The notes beneath the pieces are model-generated. The model saw nothing but the letters and a program-made list of their open reading frames with translations. It had not been told where the DNA came from and ran no database searches. Shown piece after piece: positions 13,431 through 21,682 of a stretch of 22,329 nt of DNA (its first letter is position 1; every line of letters starts with the position of its first letter). The position numbers were made by a program, and so were the translations under genes. The DNA comes from CAYRZL01 sp964428795 (GTDB lineage Bacteria; Bacillota; Clostridia; Lachnospirales; Lachnospiraceae), in the NCBI GenBank assembly GCA_964428795.1, contig CAYRZL010000043.1:1-22329 (forward strand), given 5' to 3'.

Positions 13431-16361
13431 ATGGGAAATGTTGAAGTTGCATGGGAGGATGTTATCAGCGTCATTCAACTGGTAAGAAATCATGTCATCG
13501 TGATTGCTGCTGCACTGGTGTGCATGATCGTGGTTATGATTGTAGCGAGAAAATGGAAGAAACCTGCGAGAGGATTTATCCGGTGGCAATCATTCATGGC
13601 GTTTATTGTGGCTACGGTATTGGTGGTTAATGTAATGCTGACAGGTGCATTATATAATACGCTGAATGTGGTTCTGGCGGACAAAGGGGAACTGGCACAG
13701 GAGAATGTGGATAATTCCCGGTCTGTGATCGAAGAGATTACAAACGAAGGAATTGTAATGACGAAGAATGAGGATCGCTTCCTGCCGATTGCACCGAAGC
13801 CGATCAATGTATTTGGCTGGGCTTCCACAAATCCGATTTATGGTGGTACTGGTTCAGGAACAGTTGACACCACCACGGCCGTGGGAATTCTGGAAGGTCT
13901 GGAGAATGCAGGATTTGAAGTGAACAGTGAGCTTTCAGATATGTATGTGGAATACCGCGCAGACCGTCCGATAATCAGTATCAATAATGGACAGGATTGG
14001 ACACTTCCGGAGGTTCCGGTAGCACAGTATTCGGATGAAATGATAGAGAATGCAAAGGAATTTTCAGATACAGCAGTGATTGTAATCTCCCGCACCGGCG
14101 GTGAGGGAGCAGATCTGCCCCATGACATGGGGGCTGTTTTGGATGGTTCCTATAACCAGGGTACGAAGTACACCAATGCCTTATATACAAACAATGGGGA
14201 TTATGATGATTTTGAGGCAGGCTCCACCTATCTGGAATTAAGTAGGACAGAAAGAGATCTGGTGGAAATGGTCTGCAGTGAATTTGAGGATGTTATCGTA
14301 GTTTACAATGGAGCCAATACCCTGGAAATGGGATGGACAGAAGAATATGAGCAGATTAAGAGTGTGCTTCTCTGTGCAGGTGCAGGTGCAACTGGATTTA
14401 ACGCATTGGGAAATATCATTGCGGGTGAAGTGAATCCATCCGGTAAGACGGTGGATACCTGGGTGAAGGATCTGACAGAAACACCGTACTTTAATAATAT
14501 CGGACATTTTGCATATACCAATACACAGGAAGTGTCGGATGCGGCACAGGCTGCATGGGAGAGAGCGGATGGAATTGTATCTTTTGTAAATTATATAGAA
14601 GGCATCTATACCGGATACCGCTTCTATGAGACAGCAGCAGAGGAAGAACTGATCAATTATGAAGAAACAGTGATGTATCCGTTTGGATATGGTTTGAGCT
14701 ACACCACATTTGAACAGGAACTGGGCGAACTGGATGTGGCAGACGGCACAGTAAGTGTGGAAGTCACCGTTACCAATACAGGTGATACAGCAGGAAAGGA
14801 TGTTGTGGAGCTTTATTATAATCCGCCTTATACGGCTGGTGGCATTGAAAAAGCAAGTGTGAACCTTGTGGCATTTGATAAGACTGATCTGCTGGAGCCA
14901 GGACAGTTCCAGACAGTGACACTGACCTTTGCTTTGGAGGATATGGCTTCTTATGATACATATGGGCGAGGCTGTTATGTACTGGAAGAAGGAGATTATG
15001 AGATCAGTCTGCGTTCTGACAGCCATACTGTAATTGATACAAAAGAGTATGAAGTAGACGATGAGATTGTTTATGATGAATCAAATCCTCATGCCGGTGA
15101 TGCGGTGGCAGCAGTAAACAGACTAGATTTTGCGGAGGGTAATGTTACCTATTTATCGAGAGATGATGGATTTGCAAACTATGAGGAAGCAGTACAGGCT
15201 CCGGCAAGCTATGAACTGGAGGGTGAAGTAGCCGCAAACGGAACATGGAATCCGGAGGATTACAATAACCCGGATGATGAAATGCCGGTAACCGGTGCGA
15301 AGAATGGATTGGAACTTTATGACCTGCGGGGAGCAGAGTATGATGATCCGCGTTGGGAGGAGCTTCTTGATGAAGTAACTGTAGATGAAATGGTAGAACT
15401 GATCGCATACGGCGGGCATCAGACAGCGGCTGTAAGTTCCGTGAAGAAGATCCGTACTCTGGATACGGATGGACCGGCAGGTGTGAACTCCAGTACACTG
15501 GGTGCTTTCGGCACAGGCTACTGTTCGGAGATCCTGATTGCACAGACCTGGAATGACGATCTGGCAGCAAAAGCGGGGGACGGTATTTGCCGTGAGTTTG
15601 GAGATTTCAATATCGTAGGCTGGTATGCCCCATCCATGAACCTTCACAGGAGTGCTTTCGGAGGACGTAACTTTGAGTATTATTCTGAGGACAGCCTGTT
15701 AAGCAGCCGGATGGCACTTGCAGAATCTGCGGCAGCCGTAGCACAGGGCGTTTATCCGTATATCAAACACTTTGCATTTAACGAACAGGAGACTAACCGT
15801 AACGCAATCCTTTGTACCTGGCTGACAGAGCAGAGTGCAAGAGAGCTTTATCTGAAACCATTTGAATACTGTGTAAAGAATATCGAAAGCGGAAAGCTGG
15901 CAGTCATGTCCTCCTACAATTTCGTGGGAACAGAATGGGCAGGCGGATGCTCCGCACTTCTAAAAGACATCTTAAGAGGCGAGTGGGGATTTGAGGGAAT
16001 GGTTCTCTCAGATTATTTCGGAAACTATGGCTATATGGATGCGGACCGCGCAGTCAGGGGCGGAACAGACATTATGCTTGGCACTGCCGGAAATGAAGCG
16101 ATCATGACAGATTTTAGTGCTACATCTGTAAAAGCAATGCGTGATGCAGTGAAGAATGTGTTCTATGTGACGGTAAACAGCAAAACATATGAGGAGTATG
16201 TGCCGGGTTCCATTCCTTCCTGGATGCAGACTATGTATATTGTGGATGCAGTGCTCGCAGTGCTTCTAATACTGGCCGAAGTTTTTGTAATCAGAGGCTA
16301 CCTGAGAAAGAAAAAAACGGTAATTACAGTGGAAACGGTTGAAAAGGAAGCAAAGAAATAA
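13431..16361 (+). CDS. Membrane-anchored GH3 beta-glucosidase, reversed domain order
   Basis: This 976-residue glycoside hydrolase family 3 protein should remove terminal beta-linked sugars from glycans or glycosides. The domains are in reversed order: two helices (about 22-40 and 54-76), the GH3 C-terminal alpha/beta domain (about 120-420), a fibronectin III-like domain after GYGLSYTTFE (about 420-540), then the catalytic barrel (about 640-900), ending in a transmembrane helix (about 945-965) and Arg/Lys tail. The candidate acid/base is E225 (RTGGEGADLP) and the nucleophile D861 (LSDYFG), both present. Basic residues between helices 1 and 2 and after the last helix place the enzyme outside the cell, tethered at both ends. 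AGGAGG (13417-13422) supports ATG 13431 over ATG 13413. The same permutation is known from rumen Firmicutes glucosidases; substrate is not predictable. Confidence 0.9.
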   Translation: MGNVEVAWEDVISVIQLVRNHVIVIAAALVCMIVVMIVARKWKKPARGFIRWQSFMAFIVATVLVVNVMLTGALYNTLNVVLADKGELAQENVDNSRSVIEEITNEGIVMTKNEDRFLPIAPKPINVFGWASTNPIYGGTGSGTVDTTTAVGILEGLENAGFEVNSELSDMYVEYRADRPIISINNGQDWTLPEVPVAQYSDEMIENAKEFSDTAVIVISRTGGEGADLPHDMGAVLDGSYNQGTKYTNALYTNNGDYDDFEAGSTYLELSRTERDLVEMVCSEFEDVIVVYNGANTLEMGWTEEYEQIKSVLLCAGAGATGFNALGNIIAGEVNPSGKTVDTWVKDLTETPYFNNIGHFAYTNTQEVSDAAQAAWERADGIVSFVNYIEGIYTGYRFYETAAEEELINYEETVMYPFGYGLSYTTFEQELGELDVADGTVSVEVTVTNTGDTAGKDVVELYYNPPYTAGGIEKASVNLVAFDKTDLLEPGQFQTVTLTFALEDMASYDTYGRGCYVLEEGDYEISLRSDSHTVIDTKEYEVDDEIVYDESNPHAGDAVAAVNRLDFAEGNVTYLSRDDGFANYEEAVQAPASYELEGEVAANGTWNPEDYNNPDDEMPVTGAKNGLELYDLRGAEYDDPRWEELLDEVTVDEMVELIAYGGHQTAAVSSVKKIRTLDTDGPAGVNSSTLGAFGTGYCSEILIAQTWNDDLAAKAGDGICREFGDFNIVGWYAPSMNLHRSAFGGRNFEYYSEDSLLSSRMALAESAAAVAQGVYPYIKHFAFNEQETNRNAILCTWLTEQSARELYLKPFEYCVKNIESGKLAVMSSYNFVGTEWAGGCSALLKDILRGEWGFEGMVLSDYFGNYGYMDADRAVRGGTDIMLGTAGNEAIMTDFSATSVKAMRDAVKNVFYVTVNSKTYEEYVPGSIPSWMQTMYIVDAVLAVLLILAEVFVIRGYLRKKKTVITVETVEKEAKK

Positions 16362-16399
16362 GCATACGACCTCTGAGGTGAAGAATCGGAGGAAGATGT

Positions 16400-16445
16400 C
16401 CAGGTATAGCGCTGCATATGCGTGGCTATACCTGGGCCTGTTTTT
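16400..16445 (+). terminator. Strong intergenic hairpin between the GH3 genes
   Basis: CCAGGTATAGC (16400-16410) pairs perfectly over 11 bp with GCTATACCTGG (16425-16435), and the loop holds another palindrome, GCATATGC. TTTTT follows after five bases (16441-16445) and leads straight into the next gene's AAGGAGG site. It may be a partial terminator, an mRNA processing site or a stabiliser setting the ratio of the two glucosidases. Confidence 0.5.
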
Positions 16446-16460
16446 AAGGAGGATTTCACG

Positions 16461-18893
16461 GTGAAGCATAAACAATTAATTGAAAAAATGACATTGGAGG
16501 AGAAGGCCGCTTTCCTGAGCGGCAAAACAGTCTGGCAGACCTGGGATTTTGAGCGGCTTGGAATCCCCGCCATTTTTTGCTCTGATGGTCCGCACGGAAT
16601 CCGGAAGCAGGCAGGTGCCGGGGATCATCTGGGGCTGAACGAGTCTCTCAAAGCGACCTGCTTCCCGACCGCAGCAACGATTGCAAACAGCTGGAACGAA
16701 ACGCTGGGAGAAGAACTTGGCAGGGCGCTGGGAGAGGAAGCCTTTGTCCAGGAGGTCAATGTCCTGTTGGGGCCGGGGCTAAATATTAAAAGAAGCCCGT
16801 TATGCGGCAGGAACTTTGAGTATTTTTCTGAGGACCCGTATCTGTCAGGAAAAATGGCGGCTGCTTACATCAGGGGTATCCAGAGCCAAGGAGTGTATGC
16901 CTGTCCGAAACATTTCGCAGTGAACAGCCAAGAGCTGCGCCGTATGGCAATGAACGCTGTCCTTGATGAAAGGACGCTGCGCGAGATTTATCTGACTGGA
17001 TTTGAGATCGCGGTAAAAGAGGGCGGGGCAAAGGCTATCATGACCAGTTACAACGAGGTAAACGGTGTCTATGCTAACGAGAATAGACATCTGCTGCACG
17101 ATATCTTAAGGGATGAGTGGGGATTTGATGGTATTGTGATCTCTGACTGGGGCGGTTCCAACGATCATGTACGAGGTGTAGCGGCAGGCGCTAATCTGGA
17201 GATGCCGTCACCGGGGCTTGATTCTGCAAGAGAACTGATACAGGCAGTGGAGTATGGGACACTGAAGATGAAAGAACTGGACACTCGTGTAGATGAGCTT
17301 CTGGATGCGGTGCTTACCCTGAGTGAGTCTGCTAAGAATAAGAAGACAAGTTTTGATGAAAAGGAACATCATGAGCTGGCAAATAAGGCGGCAGCGGAGA
17401 GTACTGTGCTTCTCAAAAATACGGACAATATCCTTCCACTGCAGGCAGGCGCGAAAGTAGCGGTGATTGGAGACTTTGCCGTAGAGCCAAGATATCAGGG
17501 GGCGGGTTCCTCTATGGTGAATCCTACAAGGCTGGATACCATCCACGACAAGATAAGGGAATATGACATTCAGGTAGTGGGTGTAAGCAGAGGATATCAG
17601 AGAACCGATGGAGCAAATGCCGTCATGGAAAAAGAGGCACTGGATTTTGCTGCAGCTGCGGATGTGATACTATATTTCTTTGGGTTGGACGAGCTGAGTG
17701 AGTCGGAGGGACTGGATCGCACCCATATGCGCATACCGCAGAACCAGATTGATCTGCTGACCGCAATCGCTCAGGTAAATCCCAACATTGTCGGTATTCT
17801 GAGTGCAGGTTCTGCTATTGAAATGCCGTGGCATTACTGCTGCAGAGGAATTCTTCATGGATATCTGAACGGACAGGCGGGGGCCAATGCCATTCTGGAT
17901 ATTCTCGTAGGAAAGGTAAACCCGTCAGGACGGCTGAGTGAGACATATCCGATCCGTTATGAGGATACACCTGCTTTCCGCAATTTCCCCAGTACGGAGC
18001 GGAATGCGGAATATAGGGAAGGCATTTATGTGGGATACCGCTATTATGATACCAGCAAAGTCCGGTTTCAGTATCCTTTTGGATTTGGGCTTTCCTACAC
18101 AACGTTTGAGTATGGGGATCTGGAAGTCAGTGATATGGGAATTTCTTTCCGGATTACCAATACCGGTTCCTGTGATGGGGCAGAGGTAGCCCAGATGTAT
18201 GTGGGATTTCCAGATGGAAAGGTTTTTCGGCCGGAAAAGGAATTGAAGGGTTTCAAAAAGATATTTTTACGGTCGGGAGAGAGCCGGAAAGTAGAGATTT
18301 GCTTTGATGACAAAACATTCAGATACTGGAATGTGGAGACAAACCGCTGGGAAAATGAAGCGGGAGTTTATCAGATTATGGTCGGAAGCAGCGTGGCGGA
18401 TATCAGGTTGACAGGATCCATCGAAGTTTATGGAACAACGAGAAAATATCCATATGAAAAAGAAAAGATGCCGTCCTATTATTCGGGGCTGATTCAGCAG
18501 GTGGGGGATGTGGAGTTTGAGTACCTTTTGGGGCATCCGGTTCCCAACGGAAAATGGATAGGGGAACTGGGCATGAACGATGCGATTTGCCAGATGTATT
18601 ATGCAAAGAGTGCTCTTGCACGTATGATTTATAATCGCCTCACGGCGATGAAGAGGAAAAGTGAGGCAGCGGGCAAGCCAGACCTGAATATCCTGTTCAT
18701 TTATAATATGCCTTTCAGGGGAATTGCAAAAATGACCGGAGGCATGGTGAGCATGGAAATGGCAGAGGGGATGCTGCAGGTGGTAAACGGCCATTTCTTT
18801 GCGGGCATGGGCAGGATCATAGGAGGATTCTTTAAAAACCAGCGGGAAAATAAAAAATATATGGCAAAGCTTGCGAAGGGGGAAAAGAAATGA
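16461..18893 (+). CDS. GH3 beta-glucosidase (canonical order) with C-terminal extension
   Basis: This 810-residue family 3 beta-glucosidase has the usual order: catalytic barrel (about 1-300; DGPHGIR near the N-terminus, nucleophile D229 in VISDWGG), alpha/beta sandwich (about 315-540; probable acid/base E416 in SESEGLDR) and a fibronectin III-like domain (after GFGLSYTTFE). From about residue 657 it carries an extra 150-residue tail, helical and Met/Gly-rich (NMPFRGIAKMTGGMVSMEMA), whose role I cannot name. No signal peptide is seen, so it should act in the cytoplasm on imported glycosides, complementing the extracellular GH3 upstream. GTG 16461 is the start because AAGGAGG (16446-16452) precedes it; an in-frame ATG at 16422 falls inside the hairpin. 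It overlaps the next gene by ATGA. Confidence 0.92.
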   Translation: MKHKQLIEKMTLEEKAAFLSGKTVWQTWDFERLGIPAIFCSDGPHGIRKQAGAGDHLGLNESLKATCFPTAATIANSWNETLGEELGRALGEEAFVQEVNVLLGPGLNIKRSPLCGRNFEYFSEDPYLSGKMAAAYIRGIQSQGVYACPKHFAVNSQELRRMAMNAVLDERTLREIYLTGFEIAVKEGGAKAIMTSYNEVNGVYANENRHLLHDILRDEWGFDGIVISDWGGSNDHVRGVAAGANLEMPSPGLDSARELIQAVEYGTLKMKELDTRVDELLDAVLTLSESAKNKKTSFDEKEHHELANKAAAESTVLLKNTDNILPLQAGAKVAVIGDFAVEPRYQGAGSSMVNPTRLDTIHDKIREYDIQVVGVSRGYQRTDGANAVMEKEALDFAAAADVILYFFGLDELSESEGLDRTHMRIPQNQIDLLTAIAQVNPNIVGILSAGSAIEMPWHYCCRGILHGYLNGQAGANAILDILVGKVNPSGRLSETYPIRYEDTPAFRNFPSTERNAEYREGIYVGYRYYDTSKVRFQYPFGFGLSYTTFEYGDLEVSDMGISFRITNTGSCDGAEVAQMYVGFPDGKVFRPEKELKGFKKIFLRSGESRKVEICFDDKTFRYWNVETNRWENEAGVYQIMVGSSVADIRLTGSIEVYGTTRKYPYEKEKMPSYYSGLIQQVGDVEFEYLLGHPVPNGKWIGELGMNDAICQMYYAKSALARMIYNRLTAMKRKSEAAGKPDLNILFIYNMPFRGIAKMTGGMVSMEMAEGMLQVVNGHFFAGMGRIIGGFFKNQRENKKYMAKLAKGEKK

Positions 18894-19393
18894 ATGCAGT
18901 AAAACAGTGGATCAAGGATCATCCCACAGCATGGGAATTTATTCTGTTCAATATACTTTCTAATTGTGCCACGGTTACGAACTTTATCGTGATGTGGATC
19001 TGTACCGGTTTTGTGTTCCGGGCATTTTCCGGACAGCCGTTCCAGTTTTTGATTTTTCGTTATACGAACGTAGAAAGCGATCTTGGCCTGTGTGGCTTTT
19101 TAAGCTTTCTGGTAGCAACTGCGTTTGCGCAGACGGTAAATTTCTTTGTACAGAAAAATCTGGTGTTTAAATCCAATGCGGCATTTGGAAAGGCAGTGCC
19201 TAAATATATTTTGCTGGCAATCATACTCGTCATAATATCTGCTGCGCTTCCGGCATACAGTCAGGCATTTTTTGCCGGAATCGGCATTCCACAGAAAATA
19301 GCTCCTACGCTGGCAAATGTGGTTAATATTGTGCTGCAGGTTGTAATCAGCTATCCTGCGATGAAATTATGGGTAATGCCCGGGCAAAAATAA
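18890..19393 (+). CDS. GtrA-family membrane protein
   Basis: This 167-residue protein has four hydrophobic helices (about 16-38, 65-85, 102-125 and 138-160) and the GtrA-like pattern of a first helix beginning EFILFNILSNCATVTNF and a second with FAQTVNFFVQKNLVFK. GtrA-family proteins are thought to help flip or position polyprenyl-linked sugars for wall or polysaccharide decoration. The gene overlaps the GH3 stop codon by four bases (ATGA), so it is translationally coupled. That link suggests the GH3 pair and the membrane protein act on the same surface glycan or glycolipid, although no glycosyltransferase is adjacent. No clear terminator follows. Confidence 0.88.
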   Translation: MNAVKQWIKDHPTAWEFILFNILSNCATVTNFIVMWICTGFVFRAFSGQPFQFLIFRYTNVESDLGLCGFLSFLVATAFAQTVNFFVQKNLVFKSNAAFGKAVPKYILLAIILVIISAALPAYSQAFFAGIGIPQKIAPTLANVVNIVLQVVISYPAMKLWVMPGQK

Positions 19394-19402
19394 TTTGCGT
19401 AA

Positions 19403-19467
19403 ATTAGTTTTTCTTATTGATATGATTAAGAATGGAAATTGTTTTTCGCGTGTTTTCTGACTACAAT
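19403..19467 (+). promoter_or_regulatory. LysR-type box and promoter of redox unit D
   Basis: ATTAGTTTTTCTTAT (19403-19417) is identical over 15 bp to the unit A box. It lies 36 bp before -35 TTGTTT (19439-19444), with a 17-bp spacer and -10 TACAAT (19462-19467). The expected start is near 19474, about 23 nt before the alcohol dehydrogenase. The site sits 10 bp after the GtrA gene. Confidence 0.8.
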
Positions 19468-19496
19468 TAAGGAAAAAGAATTGGAGGAAAAAAGAA

Positions 19497-20657
19497 ATGA
19501 ATGAATTTACATACGCTTATCCGGTGAAAGTATATTTTGGAGAGGGAGCGGCAGCGAAGCATCTTCCATCTGAACTTGCGAAGGTAGGGAAAAAGGTTAT
19601 GCTTGCTTACGGTGGTGGTTCCGTGAAGAAAAATGGTATTTATGGGGAGATCATGGGAATCTTAATGGCCGCCGGAAAGGAAGTGGTGGAACTTTCCGGG
19701 ATTATGCCGAATCCAACCTATGCAAAGGTGCAGGAAGGGACAGCCCTTGCACGGAAAGAAAAGGTGGATTTTATTCTGGCGGTAGGGGGCGGTTCTGTGG
19801 TGGATTGTTGCAAGATTATTTCCGCACAGTCGAAGCTGGATGCGGATATCTGGGAATTTGAATATACAGAGCATAAAATGCCAGCAGAGTTTCTTCCGAT
19901 GGGAGCTGTAGTGACTGTATCTGGAACAGGAGCTGAGCAGAATAACGGTGCAGTAATCACCAATGAGGAAAAGAAAATTAAAGGCGCAGTCTGGGGGGCT
20001 TTTGCACAATTTGCAGTCCTTGACCCGGCGTATACCAAAGCGGTTCCTTTTAAACAGGTGATTTCTGGAGCCTTCGATACACTGAGCCATGCTATGGAAA
20101 CCTATTTTGGCAGGCCACAGGAGGTGACGCTTTCTGATGAAATCAGTGAGGCGGTTATGAGAAATACAATCCGGAATATCCGTATGCTGATTCAGGACCC
20201 AGGGGATATGAGAGCGAGAAGTGAACTGATGTGGGCTTCCGCTATGGCAGAAAATGGAATATTAAAGATTGGAAAGGTTACGGATTTTCAGGGACACCAG
20301 ATGGAACATCAGCTTGGAGCATACACAGACTGTAATCACGGAATGGGACTTGCGGTAATTCATCCGGTGCTTTACCGACATATTTATAAAGAAGGTCTGG
20401 AACGGTTTGTCCGCTTTGCTATGGAAGTCTGGAATGTGGATTGTGGCGGCAAGGAGCCGGAAACGGTTGCTCTGGAAGGAATCAAAGCACTTGCTGACTT
20501 TATTAAAGAGATTGGCCTTCCAACAACTCTTACAGAGATGGGAATTACCGATGAGACAGTTTTAAAGAAAGTAGCGGATACCTGCAATATTACAGCAGGA
20601 TGTTGTAAGAAGCTTGACAGGGAGGAAATCTTTGAGATTTTAAAAGAATGTGTGTAA
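19497..20657 (+). CDS. Iron-containing alcohol dehydrogenase (BDH/YqhD-like)
   Basis: This 386-residue group III metal-dependent alcohol dehydrogenase resembles NAD(P)H-dependent butanol dehydrogenases and YqhD aldehyde reductases. The nucleotide-binding N-domain has YGGGSVKKNG (about 38-47) and AVGGGSVVDCCK (about 95-106). The metal ligands are D194, H198, H267 and H281 (AFDTLSHAME, GHQMEHQLG, DCNHGMG), all intact. The family converts aldehydes to alcohols, which would both detoxify reactive aldehydes and reoxidise NAD(P)H. GGAGG precedes ATG 19497. It heads unit D and is followed after 16 bp by an exported flavodoxin. The shared box links it to the aldo/keto reductases of units A and C. Confidence 0.95.
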   Translation: MNEFTYAYPVKVYFGEGAAAKHLPSELAKVGKKVMLAYGGGSVKKNGIYGEIMGILMAAGKEVVELSGIMPNPTYAKVQEGTALARKEKVDFILAVGGGSVVDCCKIISAQSKLDADIWEFEYTEHKMPAEFLPMGAVVTVSGTGAEQNNGAVITNEEKKIKGAVWGAFAQFAVLDPAYTKAVPFKQVISGAFDTLSHAMETYFGRPQEVTLSDEISEAVMRNTIRNIRMLIQDPGDMRARSELMWASAMAENGILKIGKVTDFQGHQMEHQLGAYTDCNHGMGLAVIHPVLYRHIYKEGLERFVRFAMEVWNVDCGGKEPETVALEGIKALADFIKEIGLPTTLTEMGITDETVLKKVADTCNITAGCCKKLDREEIFEILKECV

Positions 20658-20673
20658 GAGCAAGGAGGTCATT

Positions 20674-21642
20674 ATGAAAAGATGGTTTGGCGCTATTTGG
20701 GGAATCATCCTGATGATTAGCCTGGCAGTTTGCTGCTATGCTTTAGATGATAGAGTAAAGAAGCCGGAAAAATCCCGGGATCAGGAGACTGATGCAGAAG
20801 AGCAGAAAATATTGGTTGCATATTTTTCTCATACGGGAAATACAGCAGAAGTAGCTGAGCTGATTGCAGATTATACCGGTGGTGATTTGGCAGAAATCGA
20901 GCGCGCTATACCTTATGGAGATGTGTATGAGGAGGCAGAGGATGAAATCCTTGAAGGAGTTAGACCTGAAATCACAGTGTCTGCGGACAATATTGAGGAA
21001 TACGATACGGTGTTTGTGGGCTATCCAATCTGGTGGGATGAGGCTCCGGCTATGATTTCAAGTTTTCTTTCAAACTATAACTTTGCAGAAAAAACGCTTG
21101 TACCGTTTTGTACCAGCGCTAGTGATGACATTGACCACAGCCTGCATATTTTCAGTGAGTTATGTCCAGATTCCGTAATTAAGGAAGGACTGACGGCGAA
21201 CGATACGGATGATATCCTTCCGTGGCTGCAGGAAATGGAATTGAATGCAGGACAGACAGATGCAACGGAAGGAACACCAATCACTATTACAGTGGGAAAT
21301 ACTGTGATTGAGGCAGAGCTGGATGATAGTCCAGTAGCGAGGGAATTTGCCGCATTGCTGCCGCAGACAATATCTATGCAGCGTATTGGCGGGGACAGAG
21401 AGTTTTATGGTGAAATAGAAGAAAGCCTGAATTATGATGAGGAAGATTCCCAGACTACATTTGAAAATGGGGATATTGCATATTGGTACAGTGGGAATGC
21501 CGTATGTCTGCTTTATAACAATCAGGTGGAAGATTCGCAAATTGATTCCGGCATCATTGTATTTGGAAACATAAAATCAGACTTATCTGTTTTTTCACAG
21601 TTTAGTGATTATGAAGAAATGATAATTGCTCTGGCAGAATAA
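20674..21642 (+). CDS. Exported flavodoxin fused to a cyclophilin-like domain
   Basis: This 322-residue, two-domain protein has an N-terminal signal or anchor helix (about 5-24, WFGAIWGIILMISLAVCC). There is no clean lipobox, and cleavage near CYA or a retained anchor are both possible. A flavodoxin domain follows (about 45-190; AYFSHTGNTAEVAELIA phosphate loop, GYPIWWDEAP, CTSASDDID). After a short linker comes a cyclophilin-like beta domain (about 202-322; ITITVGNTVIEAELDDSP, YGEIEESLNY, FENGDIAYWY). AAGGAGG precedes ATG 20674; an earlier in-frame start at 20650 overlaps the dehydrogenase end. Flavodoxins are normally cytoplasmic, so export is notable. The cyclophilin-like part may bind a partner or ligand, which is unproven. 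Confidence 0.85.
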   Translation: MKRWFGAIWGIILMISLAVCCYALDDRVKKPEKSRDQETDAEEQKILVAYFSHTGNTAEVAELIADYTGGDLAEIERAIPYGDVYEEAEDEILEGVRPEITVSADNIEEYDTVFVGYPIWWDEAPAMISSFLSNYNFAEKTLVPFCTSASDDIDHSLHIFSELCPDSVIKEGLTANDTDDILPWLQEMELNAGQTDATEGTPITITVGNTVIEAELDDSPVAREFAALLPQTISMQRIGGDREFYGEIEESLNYDEEDSQTTFENGDIAYWYSGNAVCLLYNNQVEDSQIDSGIIVFGNIKSDLSVFSQFSDYEEMIIALAE

Positions 21643-21682
21643 AGAAAGTAAAAAAGTAGTGAAATACACTGGAGGGGATTAT

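Noticed and set aside
14238..15026. A 262-codon minus-strand frame inside the permuted GH3 gene
   Set aside because: It is Cys/His/Ile-rich nonsense typical of an antisense shadow, without ribosome site or domain.
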